A DNA stretch of 64,000 bases from Streptococcus suis (GCF_024509525.1 NZ_JAMWEM010000002.1:124001-188000); one strand, 5' to 3'. Shown: positions 20,980 through 31,083, counted from the first letter of the stretch. The notes: a model not told the origin generated them from the letters alone. Numbers and translations: made by a program.

Positions 20980-22467
20980 ATGTCATCACACGTATTATTT
21001 ACCATTTTCGGAGCTAGTGGCGACCTTGCCAAGCGTAAACTCTACCCGTCCCTTTTCCGACTTTATAAAGCCGATCATTTGGCGGAAAACTTCGCTGTTA
21101 TTGGTACTGCCCGTAGACCATGGACCAAGGAATTTTTCGAGCAAACTGTCATTGAATCTCTAGGTGATTTACCTGATACGCCGCGTCAAGCTCATGAATT
21201 TGCAAGTCATTTTTATTATCAGAGCCATGATGTTAATGATACAGAGCATTATGTAGCTCTTCGAAAATTACAAGACGACCTATGTGAAAAATACGATACG
21301 CAGCATAACAAAGTCTTCTTCTTGTCCATGTCACCTGAATTTTTCGGTACCATTGCCAAACACCTCAAATCTGAAAAGATTGTGGACGGCCGTGGTTTTG
21401 AACGTTTAATCATCGAAAAACCGTTCGGAACAAGTCTTGCTACAGCTACCAAGCTCAATGAAGAATTGACTGCTACCTTCAATGAGGACCAGATTTACCG
21501 TATCGACCACTATCTCGGCAAGGAGATGGTGCAGAATATCTTCGCTGTTCGCTTCGCAAATATCATTTTTGAGCATATTTGGAATCGCGACTACATTGAC
21601 AATGTTCAAATCACATTTTCAGAAGCTATTGGGGTTGAAGACCGTGGAGGTTACTACGACCACTCCGGTGCCTTAAAAGACATGGTCCAAAACCATGCTC
21701 TACAGGTCCTTTCCATTCTAGCAATGGACAAGCCAGCTAGCTTTAAAGAAGAAGATGTTCGTGCTGAGAAGATCAAGGTCTTCCAACACCTTCGTCAACC
21801 TTCTGATGAAGACCTTAAACGCAACTTCATTCGCGGACAGTATGCTGCAGGTTCCATCGATGGAAAAGACTATGTGGGCTACCTCGATGAACCGAATATT
21901 GCGGAAAATTCACAAACTGAAACCTTTGCTGGAGGCGTCTTCTTCGTCGATACTGACCGATTCCGTGATGTTCCTTTCTTCTTCCGTACAGGTAAACGTC
22001 TGACTGAAAAAGGCACGCGCGTAACTATCACCTTCAAACATGCAGAAGATATTTTTGGTCAACCTTCTGAAGCCAATGTCTTGACCATCTTTATCCAACC
22101 AACAGAAGGTTTTATGCTTTCCATCAATGGTAAAGAAGTTGGTTCTCACTTTGCTCTTACACCTGCCAAACTCAACTTCCGCCACAATGCAACTGCTCTT
22201 GGAAATTCACCTGAAGCCTACGAAAAACTCTTTTTCGATGTCCTAAATGGTGATTCTACTAACTTTAGCCATTGGGAAGAAGTGAAAGCAAGCTGGAGCT
22301 TGATTGACCGTATTATTGATTTGTGGGCAACCAATCAAGTACCACTTCATACTTACCCAGCTGGAACCATGGGACCACAAGCAGCTTTTGATTTGCTTGA
22401 AAGCTACGGTTGTAAATGGGTATGGACGCCGGATGTGTGGTACCGTGAGCGTGGTCTATTAAAATAA
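20980..22467 (+). CDS. zwf: Glucose-6-phosphate 1-dehydrogenase
   Basis: 495 aa. Oxidises glucose 6-phosphate to 6-phosphogluconolactone and makes NADPH (pentose phosphate entry). Seen: N-terminal Rossmann motif FGASGDLAKRKL, the substrate/catalytic RIDHYLGKE (about 174-182), EKPFG and a full C-terminal beta+alpha domain. Single-gene transcript with its own promoter and terminator. Confidence 0.96.
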   Translation: MSSHVLFTIFGASGDLAKRKLYPSLFRLYKADHLAENFAVIGTARRPWTKEFFEQTVIESLGDLPDTPRQAHEFASHFYYQSHDVNDTEHYVALRKLQDDLCEKYDTQHNKVFFLSMSPEFFGTIAKHLKSEKIVDGRGFERLIIEKPFGTSLATATKLNEELTATFNEDQIYRIDHYLGKEMVQNIFAVRFANIIFEHIWNRDYIDNVQITFSEAIGVEDRGGYYDHSGALKDMVQNHALQVLSILAMDKPASFKEEDVRAEKIKVFQHLRQPSDEDLKRNFIRGQYAAGSIDGKDYVGYLDEPNIAENSQTETFAGGVFFVDTDRFRDVPFFFRTGKRLTEKGTRVTITFKHAEDIFGQPSEANVLTIFIQPTEGFMLSINGKEVGSHFALTPAKLNFRHNATALGNSPEAYEKLFFDVLNGDSTNFSHWEEVKASWSLIDRIIDLWATNQVPLHTYPAGTMGPQAAFDLLESYGCKWVWTPDVWYRERGLLK

Positions 22468-22474
22468 TCATCTA

Positions 22475-22503
22475 CAAAACTGGAGCAATCCGGTTTTTTT
22501 CGG
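22475..22503 (+). terminator. zwf terminator
   Basis: AACTGG/CCGGTT stem with a 6-nt loop and T7, 10 bp after the stop. Only the short distance to the next gene (SD CGGAG) suggests some read-through. Confidence 0.65.
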
Positions 22504-22512
22504 AGAATCACA

Positions 22513-23187
22513 ATGAATGAAATAGATACGATTTTAAACCAACTTCAAGCAGCTAGCCATGCTGGCACCCTCAAGCGATATGAAAAAATTGGCGAAACTA
22601 AGCCCTACTACGGCGTTCCAATGGGAGCTATTTCTGGTATCGCCAAGGCCTATAAAAATCGACTGGACTTGTTTGCTCCACTCTGGCAAACAGGTGTCCT
22701 CGAGGCGCAATACCTAGCTATTCAACTGGCTAAGACCAAGCCCAACCAACTGACCCTAGAGGATTTAGAAAACTGCCTCGATGAACAGGTTTCTGTCAAT
22801 GTCTTAGACAAACTAGCTTCTATCATTCTAAGCAAACGAAAAGACAGCAAGGATTGGGAAGAAATCTTACTTGCCAAAGACGAGGCCATCTTTAACAGAC
22901 TTGGCTGGTTTCTCCGTGCCAAGTACTTTGCTGGAAAAACAGCTTCAAACCAAGAAATTGAAGAAACGCTAGCTTATATTAGCGAGCATTTGCAAACCGC
23001 AGACCCACTTATTCAATGGACCATGAATCAGTGTTTGGTGGAAATTGCGGTTGCCTATCCCGACTATCTGGAACAGGGACTTGCAATCGGTCAGGAACTC
23101 GCTGTCTATTCCGATATGAAGGTTCCAAAAAGCTGTACTTCTGCCTACGCACCCGACTGGATTGAGGCATTGCTGAGGAGGAAATAA
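22513..23187 (+). CDS. DNA alkylation repair protein (AlkD/HEAT-like)
   Basis: 224 aa, all-helical. YGVPMGAISGIAK and the later MKVPKSCTSAYAPDWIEALLRR match the HEAT-repeat AlkC/AlkD glycosylase superfamily. Conserved Trp/Asp positions near QWTMNQCLVEIAV sit on the DNA-binding face in the family. Expected to excise N3- or N7-alkylated purines; some relatives have lost catalysis, so activity is not certain. Followed by a GNAT gene 1 bp later. Confidence 0.8.
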   Translation: MNEIDTILNQLQAASHAGTLKRYEKIGETKPYYGVPMGAISGIAKAYKNRLDLFAPLWQTGVLEAQYLAIQLAKTKPNQLTLEDLENCLDEQVSVNVLDKLASIILSKRKDSKDWEEILLAKDEAIFNRLGWFLRAKYFAGKTASNQEIEETLAYISEHLQTADPLIQWTMNQCLVEIAVAYPDYLEQGLAIGQELAVYSDMKVPKSCTSAYAPDWIEALLRRK

Positions 23188-23188
23188 G

Positions 23189-23746
23189 ATGCAACATAAA
23201 GGAACTCAGATTTTAGAAACAGAACGACTGATTTTACGCCCTTTTCAAGCAACAGATGTTGAGCCCGTTTTCCAAAACTGGACTTCAGATGATAAGGTGA
23301 CTACCTATCTGACCTGGCCAACTCATCAGACAATTCAAGACACCCAAGACTACATCCAGTTCTGTATCCAATCCTACTCGCAAAAAAATAGCTACAGGTG
23401 GGTAATCGAGCTCAAAGAAAGTCAGCAACCCATTGGAGAGATTTCCGTTGTCAGCTTAGATGGGAGAGTACAGGCTGCCGAATTAGGTTGGGTGTTAGGT
23501 AGCAAGTGGTGGGGCCAAGGTTATATGCCAGAAGCGCTTGAAGCAGTCACTCACTTTCTGCTGGAAGAAGTTGGTTGTTTACGGATTACGGCTGTTCACG
23601 ATAGTGAAAATCGTCCTTCTGGTCGTGTCATGGAAAAAGTCGGTATGACCTATGAAGGAACTCTCCGCCAAGCCGCTCGAAACAATCGTGGTATTGTGGA
23701 TATTGCCGTTTACTCACTACTGTGTACAGATAAGAAAAGTCGCTAG
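23189..23746 (+). CDS. GNAT acetyltransferase (RimJ/RimL type)
   Basis: 185 aa. ETERLILRPF at the start, GEISVVSLDG, the LGWVLGSKWWGQGYMPEAL acetyl-CoA loop and the late VMEKVGMTYEGTLRQ are the hallmarks of the RimJ/RimL subgroup, which acetylates protein N-termini or small molecules. Substrate unknown. Next to the AlkD-like gene in one transcript. Confidence 0.85.
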   Translation: MQHKGTQILETERLILRPFQATDVEPVFQNWTSDDKVTTYLTWPTHQTIQDTQDYIQFCIQSYSQKNSYRWVIELKESQQPIGEISVVSLDGRVQAAELGWVLGSKWWGQGYMPEALEAVTHFLLEEVGCLRITAVHDSENRPSGRVMEKVGMTYEGTLRQAARNNRGIVDIAVYSLLCTDKKSR

Positions 23747-23768
23747 TTTTTCAACTAACGACTTTTTT
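23735..23768. terminator. Bidirectional terminator between GNAT gene and ftsY
   Basis: AAGTCG-TAGTT/AACTA-CGACTT stem with one internal mismatch, A-run on one side and T-run on the other; overlaps the GNAT stop codon and serves ftsY from the other strand. Confidence 0.8.
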
Positions 23769-23773
23769 CAATG

Positions 23774-25048
23774 TTACACCAATCCCTCTAAAAGTCCACG
23801 CATGAACTCTTCAGATTTGAATTCTCCGATGTCATCGATTTTTTCACCGAAACCGATTAGCTTAACTGGAATATCTAGTTCCTGACGGATAGCAAGAACG
23901 ACACCACCCTTTGCAGTACCGTCTAGCTTGGTCAAGACTAAGCCTGTTAATGGGGTAATTTTTGCAAATTCTTTGGCTTGACTGAGGGCATTTTGGCCTG
24001 TTGAGGCATCTAGTGCTAACAGGGTTTCATGCGGTGCTTCAGGCAGCGTTCGTTTAATGATACGGCCGATTTTTTCCAGCTCTGCCATAAGGTTATCTTT
24101 ATTTTGCAAGCGACCTGCTGTGTCAATCATGAGAATATCCACGCCTTCTGCCACGGCACGTTTGACCCCGTCAAAGACCACACTGGCTGGGTCTGACTTT
24201 TCAGGACCAGTGACCACAGGCACATCAACACGGCGACCCCACTCGACCAGCTGGGCTACCGCACCCGCACGGAAGGTGTCCGCTGCGACCAACATGACCT
24301 TCTTGCCAGCTTGATTGTACTTGTAGGCCAACTTACCGATAGAGGTAGTCTTCCCAACCCCGTTAACACCGACAAAGAGCATGACCGTTAGGTCTTCTTG
24401 GAAGTTGATCTGCTCGCTGAACTGGCCATCTTTTTCGTAAATATCCACCAATTTTTCGATGATAACCCGACGGAGTTCATCTGTCTTCTTGGCATTTTGT
24501 AGCTTGGCTTCATAGCGGAGCTCCTCTGTCAGCGTAGAAGCAACTTGCACACCTACGTCTGAAAAAATCAGCATTTCTTCCAACTCTTCGAAAAATTCTT
24601 CGTCTACCGAACGGAAATTAGCAAAGAATTCATTGAGCCTTGCCCCAAAGCCTGTGCGGGTCTTTTTCAAGGTACGCTGGTACTTGTCCTGCTCACTTTC
24701 TTGCTCTACTGGAGCAACTTCCTCAACAGGCTCTTCCTTGACCTTGGTTTGAATGGCAGGGTCAAAGCCTTGTTCCTGCGCTTCCTTAACACGGGCCGCA
24801 GCAGACTCCTTGGCAGCATAATACTGAGCCATCATGTCCAAAGTCCGTTGTTTTTGAGCTTCTTGTTCTGCTGAGAGGTCTGCATTCTCCGCAGGTTCCT
24901 CTGCAACAGCAGTTTCTTGAATGACTGATTCAGTTTCAGCTGCTTCTGTATCTTCACTAGAATCTAACTGTTCTGTCTCCACTTCCCCAACAAGAGAAAC
25001 TTGCTCTTCTTGCTTTTCTTGTCCAAATAATCGATCAAATAATCCCAT
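23774..25048 (-). CDS. ftsY: Signal recognition particle receptor FtsY
   Basis: 424 aa. A long acidic, Glu/Gln/Ala-rich A domain (about 8-120) is followed by the NG GTPase: GVNGVGKTTSIGKLA (G1), DTFRAGAVAQL, DTAGRLQNKDNLM and TKLDGTAKGG. Docks ribosome-SRP complexes at the membrane. Third gene in an operon behind two HAD phosphatases, 1 bp after the previous stop. Confidence 0.96.
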   Translation of the reverse strand: MGLFDRLFGQEKQEEQVSLVGEVETEQLDSSEDTEAAETESVIQETAVAEEPAENADLSAEQEAQKQRTLDMMAQYYAAKESAAARVKEAQEQGFDPAIQTKVKEEPVEEVAPVEQESEQDKYQRTLKKTRTGFGARLNEFFANFRSVDEEFFEELEEMLIFSDVGVQVASTLTEELRYEAKLQNAKKTDELRRVIIEKLVDIYEKDGQFSEQINFQEDLTVMLFVGVNGVGKTTSIGKLAYKYNQAGKKVMLVAADTFRAGAVAQLVEWGRRVDVPVVTGPEKSDPASVVFDGVKRAVAEGVDILMIDTAGRLQNKDNLMAELEKIGRIIKRTLPEAPHETLLALDASTGQNALSQAKEFAKITPLTGLVLTKLDGTAKGGVVLAIRQELDIPVKLIGFGEKIDDIGEFKSEEFMRGLLEGLV

Positions 25049-25049
25049 A

Positions 25050-25862
25050 CTAGTCCTCGTTTAATACATAGTGTTCGATTGCCCAGGCAATCCCGTCCTC
25101 ATCGTTGGTGACTGGCAAGACCACATCTGCCACATCTTTCAAGTGTTGGCTGGCATTCTGCATCGCTACACCAAGACCAGCCCACTCCACCATCGATAAA
25201 TCATTTTCTTCATCACCGCAGGCCATGACTTCTGACCGGTCAATGCCTAGATGAGCTATCAACTTAGCCAAACCATTTGCCTTATGAACGCCTTTAGGGC
25301 TCCATTCCAGCAAAATATCCCGTGACTTGAAAATCTCAAATTGGTCATAGAGCTCTGCTGGAATCTTGGCAATCTGTTGGTCCAAGAAATCCGCTGCTAC
25401 TGCCGAAACAGCCTTGTTATAGACAAAATCCTGAGGCAAGTCTGCATCGCTGACCTCAATCTTGTTAAGGAGAGGATTGGCAGTCAAGTAGAGAGAATCA
25501 TGGGCAGCTGGCAGTGAATAGACATCGCCACCGTGCAAGATATCCAAGGGCAAATCTAGTTGATTGGTTACCTGACGAATCGCACGCACTTCATTGATTG
25601 TAAACCCAATCTTATCCAGTACGCGACCCGTGTTTTCTTGGACCAGACCTCCGTTAAAAGTAATGGAATATTCGTCTTCTCCTAAGAGAGCCAATTCTGC
25701 CAGGAAACCTTCGATAGCCTGTAAAGGACGACCGGTCGTCAAGACAACGTGAACTCCCTTGTCACGTGCAGCCTGCAAGGCTGCTTTATTTTTCTCCGAA
25801 ATGGTCTTCTGCGAGGTCAGCAAGGTTCCGTCCAAGTCCAGTGCAATCAGTTTAATAGCCAT
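25050..25862 (-). CDS. Cof-type HAD phosphatase
   Basis: 270 aa. Motif I DLDGTLL with the nucleophile Asp, cap domain type C2B, Lys in the VHKANGL segment and motif IV GDEENDLSMVEWAGLGVAM. Enzymes of this group hydrolyse sugar phosphates or related metabolites. Overlaps the upstream paralog by 11 bp; the two share only moderate identity. Confidence 0.88.
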   Translation of the reverse strand: MAIKLIALDLDGTLLTSQKTISEKNKAALQAARDKGVHVVLTTGRPLQAIEGFLAELALLGEDEYSITFNGGLVQENTGRVLDKIGFTINEVRAIRQVTNQLDLPLDILHGGDVYSLPAAHDSLYLTANPLLNKIEVSDADLPQDFVYNKAVSAVAADFLDQQIAKIPAELYDQFEIFKSRDILLEWSPKGVHKANGLAKLIAHLGIDRSEVMACGDEENDLSMVEWAGLGVAMQNASQHLKDVADVVLPVTNDEDGIAWAIEHYVLNED

Positions 25863-26664
25863 TTACCAATTCCTCCATGTAGTTCAAGACAGCATCGTCG
25901 TTGCAGTGGCCGATGACCTGGTCTGCCACTGCTTTTGCGGTCGGTTGAGCGTTGCTGGTTACCAGCGATAGCCCTGCAAATTCCAACATTTCAATATCAT
26001 TTTGATTGTCCCCAAAGGCAATCACATCTTCCTTGGTCAAACCCAAGTGCTGACAGAGTTTTTCCAAGCCCAAGGCCTTGTGAACTCCTGACAAGATAAT
26101 ATCGACAGAGGTAAAGCCAGTTGTCACTGCTGTCAGATTATCAAAGTTCTGGTTGACCCATGCCTGAGCTTCTTCACGAATGCTAGCGTCAAAGTGAATA
26201 TTCAATTTGATAATGTCTTCCTTGACCTGAGAAAAATCCTCAACCAATTCATAGCGGAGATAGTATTTTCCTAGCTCCTGCTGTAACTCCATCGGCATGG
26301 ATTGCAACATATAGGAACACTCCTTGCCCGATAAGGTTACATGATAGGGTTGAGCATACTTGCCATTTGCAATCTGAGCAATCAAGGTCAGGTAAGTCGC
26401 AGCTGGAATAGGATCATCCTCATAAATAGCTTGACCGCGAAAATGTACCAAAGCCCCATTTTCCGCCACAAAAGCCATGTCCTCTTCAAAGCCCTCAAAG
26501 ACCATCTGCAAACTCTGCATGGACCGTCCACTCGCTGCCACAAGCAGATAGCCCGCCTGCTTAAACTGCTCCAAGACTCGACGCAGTCGCTCCTTGTCAA
26601 AGGAGTGGTCCTCACGCAGAAAAGTCCCGTCCATATCCGTCGCAATCATTTTCTTATATGTCAT
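25852..26664 (-). CDS. Cof-type HAD phosphatase (second copy)
   Basis: 270 aa. DMDGTFL motif I, AASGRSMQSL motif II, KALGLEKL Lys and GDNQNDIEMLEFAGLSLV motif IV. First gene of the operon with the second HAD enzyme and ftsY; same length and domain order as its neighbour, so an old tandem duplication. Confidence 0.88.
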   Translation of the reverse strand: MTYKKMIATDMDGTFLREDHSFDKERLRRVLEQFKQAGYLLVAASGRSMQSLQMVFEGFEEDMAFVAENGALVHFRGQAIYEDDPIPAATYLTLIAQIANGKYAQPYHVTLSGKECSYMLQSMPMELQQELGKYYLRYELVEDFSQVKEDIIKLNIHFDASIREEAQAWVNQNFDNLTAVTTGFTSVDIILSGVHKALGLEKLCQHLGLTKEDVIAFGDNQNDIEMLEFAGLSLVTSNAQPTAKAVADQVIGHCNDDAVLNYMEELVNGY

Positions 26665-26690
26665 ATTCTTCCCCTTTTCCTAGTCCTTTT

Positions 26691-26696
26691 ATTATA
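26691..26696 (-). promoter_or_regulatory. -10 box for HAD-HAD-ftsY operon
   Basis: TATAAT on the minus strand, 27 bp before the ATG at 26664; lies just after the smc terminator. -35 weak. Confidence 0.6.
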
Positions 26697-26707
26697 CCAT
26701 ATCCACA

Positions 26708-26737
26708 GACAAAACCCTTGAGAAAATCCCAAGGGTT
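26708..26737 (-). terminator. smc terminator
   Basis: AACCCTTG/CAAGGGTT stem followed by TTTTG on the minus strand, close after the smc stop. Confidence 0.7.
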
Positions 26738-26743
26738 CCAGGT

Positions 26744-29700
26744 CTATTTTACAAAATCTTCCACATCTTTGAGTTTAACCGAAACAATCTTGGACACGCC
26801 AGATTCCTGCATGGTCACCCCATACATGGCATCCGCAGCCGCCATCGTTCCTTTCCGGTGGGTCACGACGATGAACTGACTGTCCTTGTCAAAACGGTTG
26901 AGGTAGTCCCCAAAACGCTTGACATTGGCCTCGTCCAAGGCCGCCTCCACCTCGTCCAAGATGACAAAAGGAATGGTCTTGACGCGGATAATGGAAAATA
27001 GCAGAGCGAGGGCCGAGAGGGCTTTTTCGCCACCTGACATAAGGTTGAGCGATTGGATTTTCTTACCCGGAGGCTGAACAGAAATCTCCACACCCGCAGT
27101 CAGTATGTCTGGACTGGTCAACATCAAGTCCGCAGAGCCACCGCCAAACATCTGCTTGAAAGTCGTTTTGAAGCTTTCGCGAATGGCTTCAAAGGTCACT
27201 TTGAAGCGTTCCTTGACCTCGTCGTCCATCTCATGAATGGTATTCAAAAGAAGGTCACGAGCAGAGAGGATATCCGTCCGCTGTTCATTGAGGAAGGTCA
27301 GACGGTTATTGACCTCGTCATACTGCTCAATGGCGTCCAAGTTGACTGGTCCCAAGGCACGAATGGCCCGCTCCAAGTCCTTGACCTGTCCCTCTGCCTG
27401 AACCAGATTCTCCACTTCTTTGGCCTTACTTTGAGCTTCTTCAAAGGTCATCTTGTATTGCTCACCTAGATTGGTCAGCAAGCCCATGAGCTTGTCGCTA
27501 GCCTGCTCACAGTCCGCTTCTAGCTTGGCCTGCTTGCGAATCAGATCATCATTCTTCAAACGAGCCTGCTCCAGGCGACCTTCCAAGTCTTCAAACTGCC
27601 CGTCAATGTCTTCCAGTTCAAACTTGAGACGAATCTGGATTTGATTGGTTTCTGTCTGTTTTGCAAGGGCTGCTTGCAACTGCTCTTGCAAGACATCAAC
27701 ACTGGTATCATCCAGAGCAACAGTTTTCTGATTGATGATGTCTTCTAACAGACCGATTTCCTTTTCTGTGCTTGCTACTTCTTCCTGCAACCGTGTCAGG
27801 TCTGTCTGCTCAAAACCAAGCTGACTGACAAACTGGGTCTGGTCCAATTTCAAGCTGGACAGTTGACCATGCAAGTTGGTCAAATTTTCTTGAATGGCAT
27901 CGCGGTTGTTCTTGACTTCTTCAATCTGCTGGTTGAGCTGGTCTTTCTTCGCTGCTAAGACTATTAGGTCATTCTTATAGCCAGCTTCCAAGTCTTTCAG
28001 TTCTGCCAAAATAGTCGGACTAGTCTGGCTAACTTGGAGGTCATAGAGGCTGTTGATTTGTTGTAAACGAGCTTCTGCCTGCTCATGACGGAGCCGAACT
28101 TCTTGTTCTGTCAGACGGGCTTCTTCGCCTTGGCTTTTAATCTTTTCAAGCTCTTGCCGAGCCTGGTCCAGACTGACTTTTTGACCTGCCACCTTGTCTT
28201 CTTGGGCTTTCAACTGACTAGACAGCTCTGCTATTTCTCCAAGTAACTGATCCAGCTCAGGCTTGATGAAGGTGGTATTATTGGTGCGATTGCTACCGCC
28301 GGCGAAGGCACCGCCCGGACGGATTTCAGAGCCATCCAAGGCCACCATCCGCACTTGGAATTTGGTCGCACGAGCTGCCTGATTGGCATTGTCAACCGTG
28401 TCAAAAATGGCAATGGTTCCCAGCAAATTCTGGAAAATGGTGCTGAGTCGCGGCTCATAGGTCACCAAATCGCTGGCCAACCCTAGAAAACCAGTCGCCG
28501 ATGTCAAGACTGCCACGTGATGACTGGCCAGCTGACGTGGCTTAATGGTGGTCAGTGGCAAGAATGTTGCCCGTCCCTGCCGTTGCTGTTTGAGGAAGGA
28601 GATAGCCGACTTGGCAGTCGCCTCGTCCTCTACGATGATGTTCTGGCTGGCACCACCCAAAGCGATTTCAAGAGCCGTCTGGTAGCGAGTATCGAAGGTC
28701 AAATGCTCACTGACCGCTCCGATAATGCCTCCGATAGACTGGGCATTCTGCAAGACTGCCTTGACACCCGCATAGAAGTTGGAATGATTTTTCAGAATAG
28801 CTTCTAGGCTGGCTTGACGAGCCTGCTTGGCCTTGACCTGATCCAAGAGGTCAAACATGACCGCCTGTTCTTTTTGGTAGGTCTGTTCTGCTAGCTGAAC
28901 AGCCTGAGCCTGTTGCTGATAGTCTTTCAAAAGCTGACTGAGCTTGGCTTCTGCCTGGCTTCGCTCATTCTGGCTCTTTTCAACCTCTACCGCTACGGCT
29001 TCCTTTTCTTCCTGCAAACGACGGACTTCTTCCGACTTGCTTTCGGACAGGCGGATCTGGTTAGCAATGTCTTGCTCGACCTTGGTCAAGCTGTTAGACA
29101 GGTCTGCTTCTTCTTGCAAAAGCCCCACATATTGCTCACGTAAATGGTCCAAGACCTGCTCCGGATCTTCTGAGAAGTAGGCGATTTCTTTTTCCAATTC
29201 AGCAATCTGACCCTTGATAGTAGCCAATTTGCTGTTCAATTCTGCAATAGTTTCTGTCTTGTCTGCAACCTGCTGGCTGGTCTTGTCCAGCTTCTCCTGC
29301 AAGGTCTGCAAGCGTTCTTGGGCTTCTTGCTTGCTGGATTCGTTCTGGCTGGATTCTAGCTTGTGGACTTCGATTTTCCGTTCCAGATCACTAATCAGCT
29401 TGGTCAGGTCCAAGAGAACAGCCTGCTCTCTTTCCACCTGCTCGGTTAATTGATGCCGTTGCTGCTTAAGGTCTTGGTTTTCTTGCTCCAAGTTTGAACG
29501 GAGGTCATAATAGCTGGCCAAATCCGCTTTAACGGCTTCCAACTCCTCCTGCTTGGCTGTCAATTTTTCACGACCAGCAAGGACCTGAGCCACCAAGACA
29601 TCCAGATAGAGTTCACTGCGTTGTCCGTCTAGTTCCAAGAATTTTTTGGCCGTCTGGGCTTGTTTTTCCAAGGGTTTGACCTGGTTGTCCAACTCGTAGA

Positions 29701-30283
29701 TGATGTCTTCCAAGCGGTCCAAATTATCCTGAGCCTGAGCCAGCTTGCTTTCGGTTTCTTTCTTACGGGTCTTGTACTTGAGTACCCCTGCCGCTTCTTC
29801 AAAAATCGCCCGACGCTCTTCTGGCTTGGAATTAAAAATCGCTTCTACACGCCCTTGGGAAATGATAGAGAAGGAATCCCTACCCAGACCAGTATCCATA
29901 AAGAGATCATGGACATCCCGCAACCGGACCTTCTTTCCGTCAATCAGATACTCACTGTCCCCTGACCGGTAAATATGGCGTTCCACCCTGATTTCCTTGG
30001 CCTTATCCGCAATAAAGCCACTGGCATTGTCCAAGGTCACCACTACCGAAGCATAGTTAAGAGCCTTGCGACTTTCCGTACCCGCAAAGATAACATCTGG
30101 CATTTTTCCGCCCCGCAGACTCTTGGCAGAAGACTCTCCCAAGGCCCAACGCAGACTTTCAGTAATATTGGATTTTCCAGATCCGTTTGGCCCCACCACC
30201 GCGGTCACCCCACGGTCAAAGACCACCTTGGTCTTATCTGCAAAGGACTTGAAGCCTTGCATTTCGATTGATTTCAGATACAT
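26744..30283 (-). CDS. smc: Chromosome segregation ATPase SMC
   Basis: 1179 aa. N-terminal Walker A GPNGSGKSNI, two long coiled-coil arms (about 170-500 and 670-1000) around a hinge (about 505-665, with the conserved Gly-rich GGRxx-like IRPGGAFAGGSN), C-terminal signature LMSGGEKALSAL and Walker B PFVILDEVEAALDEANV. Condenses and separates chromosomes with ScpA/ScpB, which are not in this window. Follows rnc by 2 bp, the usual streptococcal arrangement. Confidence 0.96.
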   Translation of the reverse strand: MYLKSIEMQGFKSFADKTKVVFDRGVTAVVGPNGSGKSNITESLRWALGESSAKSLRGGKMPDVIFAGTESRKALNYASVVVTLDNASGFIADKAKEIRVERHIYRSGDSEYLIDGKKVRLRDVHDLFMDTGLGRDSFSIISQGRVEAIFNSKPEERRAIFEEAAGVLKYKTRKKETESKLAQAQDNLDRLEDIIYELDNQVKPLEKQAQTAKKFLELDGQRSELYLDVLVAQVLAGREKLTAKQEELEAVKADLASYYDLRSNLEQENQDLKQQRHQLTEQVEREQAVLLDLTKLISDLERKIEVHKLESSQNESSKQEAQERLQTLQEKLDKTSQQVADKTETIAELNSKLATIKGQIAELEKEIAYFSEDPEQVLDHLREQYVGLLQEEADLSNSLTKVEQDIANQIRLSESKSEEVRRLQEEKEAVAVEVEKSQNERSQAEAKLSQLLKDYQQQAQAVQLAEQTYQKEQAVMFDLLDQVKAKQARQASLEAILKNHSNFYAGVKAVLQNAQSIGGIIGAVSEHLTFDTRYQTALEIALGGASQNIIVEDEATAKSAISFLKQQRQGRATFLPLTTIKPRQLASHHVAVLTSATGFLGLASDLVTYEPRLSTIFQNLLGTIAIFDTVDNANQAARATKFQVRMVALDGSEIRPGGAFAGGSNRTNNTTFIKPELDQLLGEIAELSSQLKAQEDKVAGQKVSLDQARQELEKIKSQGEEARLTEQEVRLRHEQAEARLQQINSLYDLQVSQTSPTILAELKDLEAGYKNDLIVLAAKKDQLNQQIEEVKNNRDAIQENLTNLHGQLSSLKLDQTQFVSQLGFEQTDLTRLQEEVASTEKEIGLLEDIINQKTVALDDTSVDVLQEQLQAALAKQTETNQIQIRLKFELEDIDGQFEDLEGRLEQARLKNDDLIRKQAKLEADCEQASDKLMGLLTNLGEQYKMTFEEAQSKAKEVENLVQAEGQVKDLERAIRALGPVNLDAIEQYDEVNNRLTFLNEQRTDILSARDLLLNTIHEMDDEVKERFKVTFEAIRESFKTTFKQMFGGGSADLMLTSPDILTAGVEISVQPPGKKIQSLNLMSGGEKALSALALLFSIIRVKTIPFVILDEVEAALDEANVKRFGDYLNRFDKDSQFIVVTHRKGTMAAADAMYGVTMQESGVSKIVSVKLKDVEDFVK

Positions 30284-30285
30284 AC

Positions 30286-30972
30286 TTATCCTCTGGCCTC
30301 CACTGCATTTTTGGCAGCGGCTTGTTCCGCTAATTTCTTAGAACGACCTGTTCCATGCCCGATGACACGCTCTTCCGCCAAGACTTCTACCTCAAAAACC
30401 TTGTCATGTGCCGGTCCCGTTTCCGAAATCACCCGATAGCTAATAGCGATTTCCCCGTGGACCTGCAAGATTTCCTGCAAGGCCGTCTTGTAGTCCGTTA
30501 CCCGCTCGAAGTTTCCGACCTCTAGCTGCGGAATCATGACCTGATACAAAAAGGCCTCCACGGTTTCTTCTCCCTTGTCCAATAGCAGAGCTCCCAAAAA
30601 AGCCTCGAAAGCATCTCCTAGAATGGTATCCCTATTGCGTCCGCCAGATTTCTCCTCACCCTTGCCCAGTCTGATATAACGATCAAAACCGCAGGCACGA
30701 GAGAAACCAGCCAGAGACTCCTCCCGCACAAATGTCGAGCGAAGTTTGGACATTTCTCCTTCTGGAAAATCAGGATATTTCTTGTACAAATACTTAGAAA
30801 TAATGAGTTGAAGAACAGCGTCTCCTAAAAATTCCAGGCGTTCATTGTGTGAAATTTTTAGAAGGCGGTGCTCATTGGCATAAGAAGTATGGGTAAAAGC
30901 CATTTCTAGCAAAGACAAATCCGAAAAATCAATCCCAAACTCCACTGCCAACTTTTTGTGTAATGCGTGCAT
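30286..30972 (-). CDS. rnc: Ribonuclease III
   Basis: 228 aa from the ATG at 30972 (SD AAAGGGGCAGG); longer in-frame starts lack an SD. Signature [12 protein letters not shown] (with catalytic Glu/Asp), second acidic motif [10 protein letters not shown] and a C-terminal dsRNA-binding domain (about 155-228). Cuts double-stranded RNA in rRNA processing and sRNA control. Co-transcribed with smc. Confidence 0.95.
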   Translation of the reverse strand: MHALHKKLAVEFGIDFSDLSLLEMAFTHTSYANEHRLLKISHNERLEFLGDAVLQLIISKYLYKKYPDFPEGEMSKLRSTFVREESLAGFSRACGFDRYIRLGKGEEKSGGRNRDTILGDAFEAFLGALLLDKGEETVEAFLYQVMIPQLEVGNFERVTDYKTALQEILQVHGEIAISYRVISETGPAHDKVFEVEVLAEERVIGHGTGRSKKLAEQAAAKNAVEARG

Positions 30973-31015
30973 ATCCTGCCCCTTTCTATAAACTCGCCTG
31001 AGCAAGTCACTTTCC

Positions 31016-31021
31016 ATTATA
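31016..31021 (-). promoter_or_regulatory. -10 box of rnc-smc promoter
   Basis: TATAAT on the minus strand, 43 bp before the rnc ATG. -35 weak. Confidence 0.6.
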
Positions 31022-31051
31022 CCACATTTCAAAGAATCTCCTTATTTTGAC

Positions 31052-31078
31052 AAAGAAAAACACAACTTTCGTCGTGTT
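31052..31078 (-). terminator. Terminator of the MFS-regulator operon
   Basis: AACACGAC/GTTGTGTT stem with GAAA tetraloop, then T-run on the minus strand, directly after the regulator gene. Confidence 0.75.
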
Positions 31079-31083
31079 TCATC

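Noticed and set aside
20499..21032. 177-codon minus frame across the end of the TIGR03943 gene and the start of zwf
   Set aside because: Covers the zwf promoter and start on the other strand; no SD or domain.
22513..23746. AlkD-like and GNAT genes as part of a mobile island
   Set aside because: Flanked by core genes with no repeats, integrase or composition shift; more likely resident.
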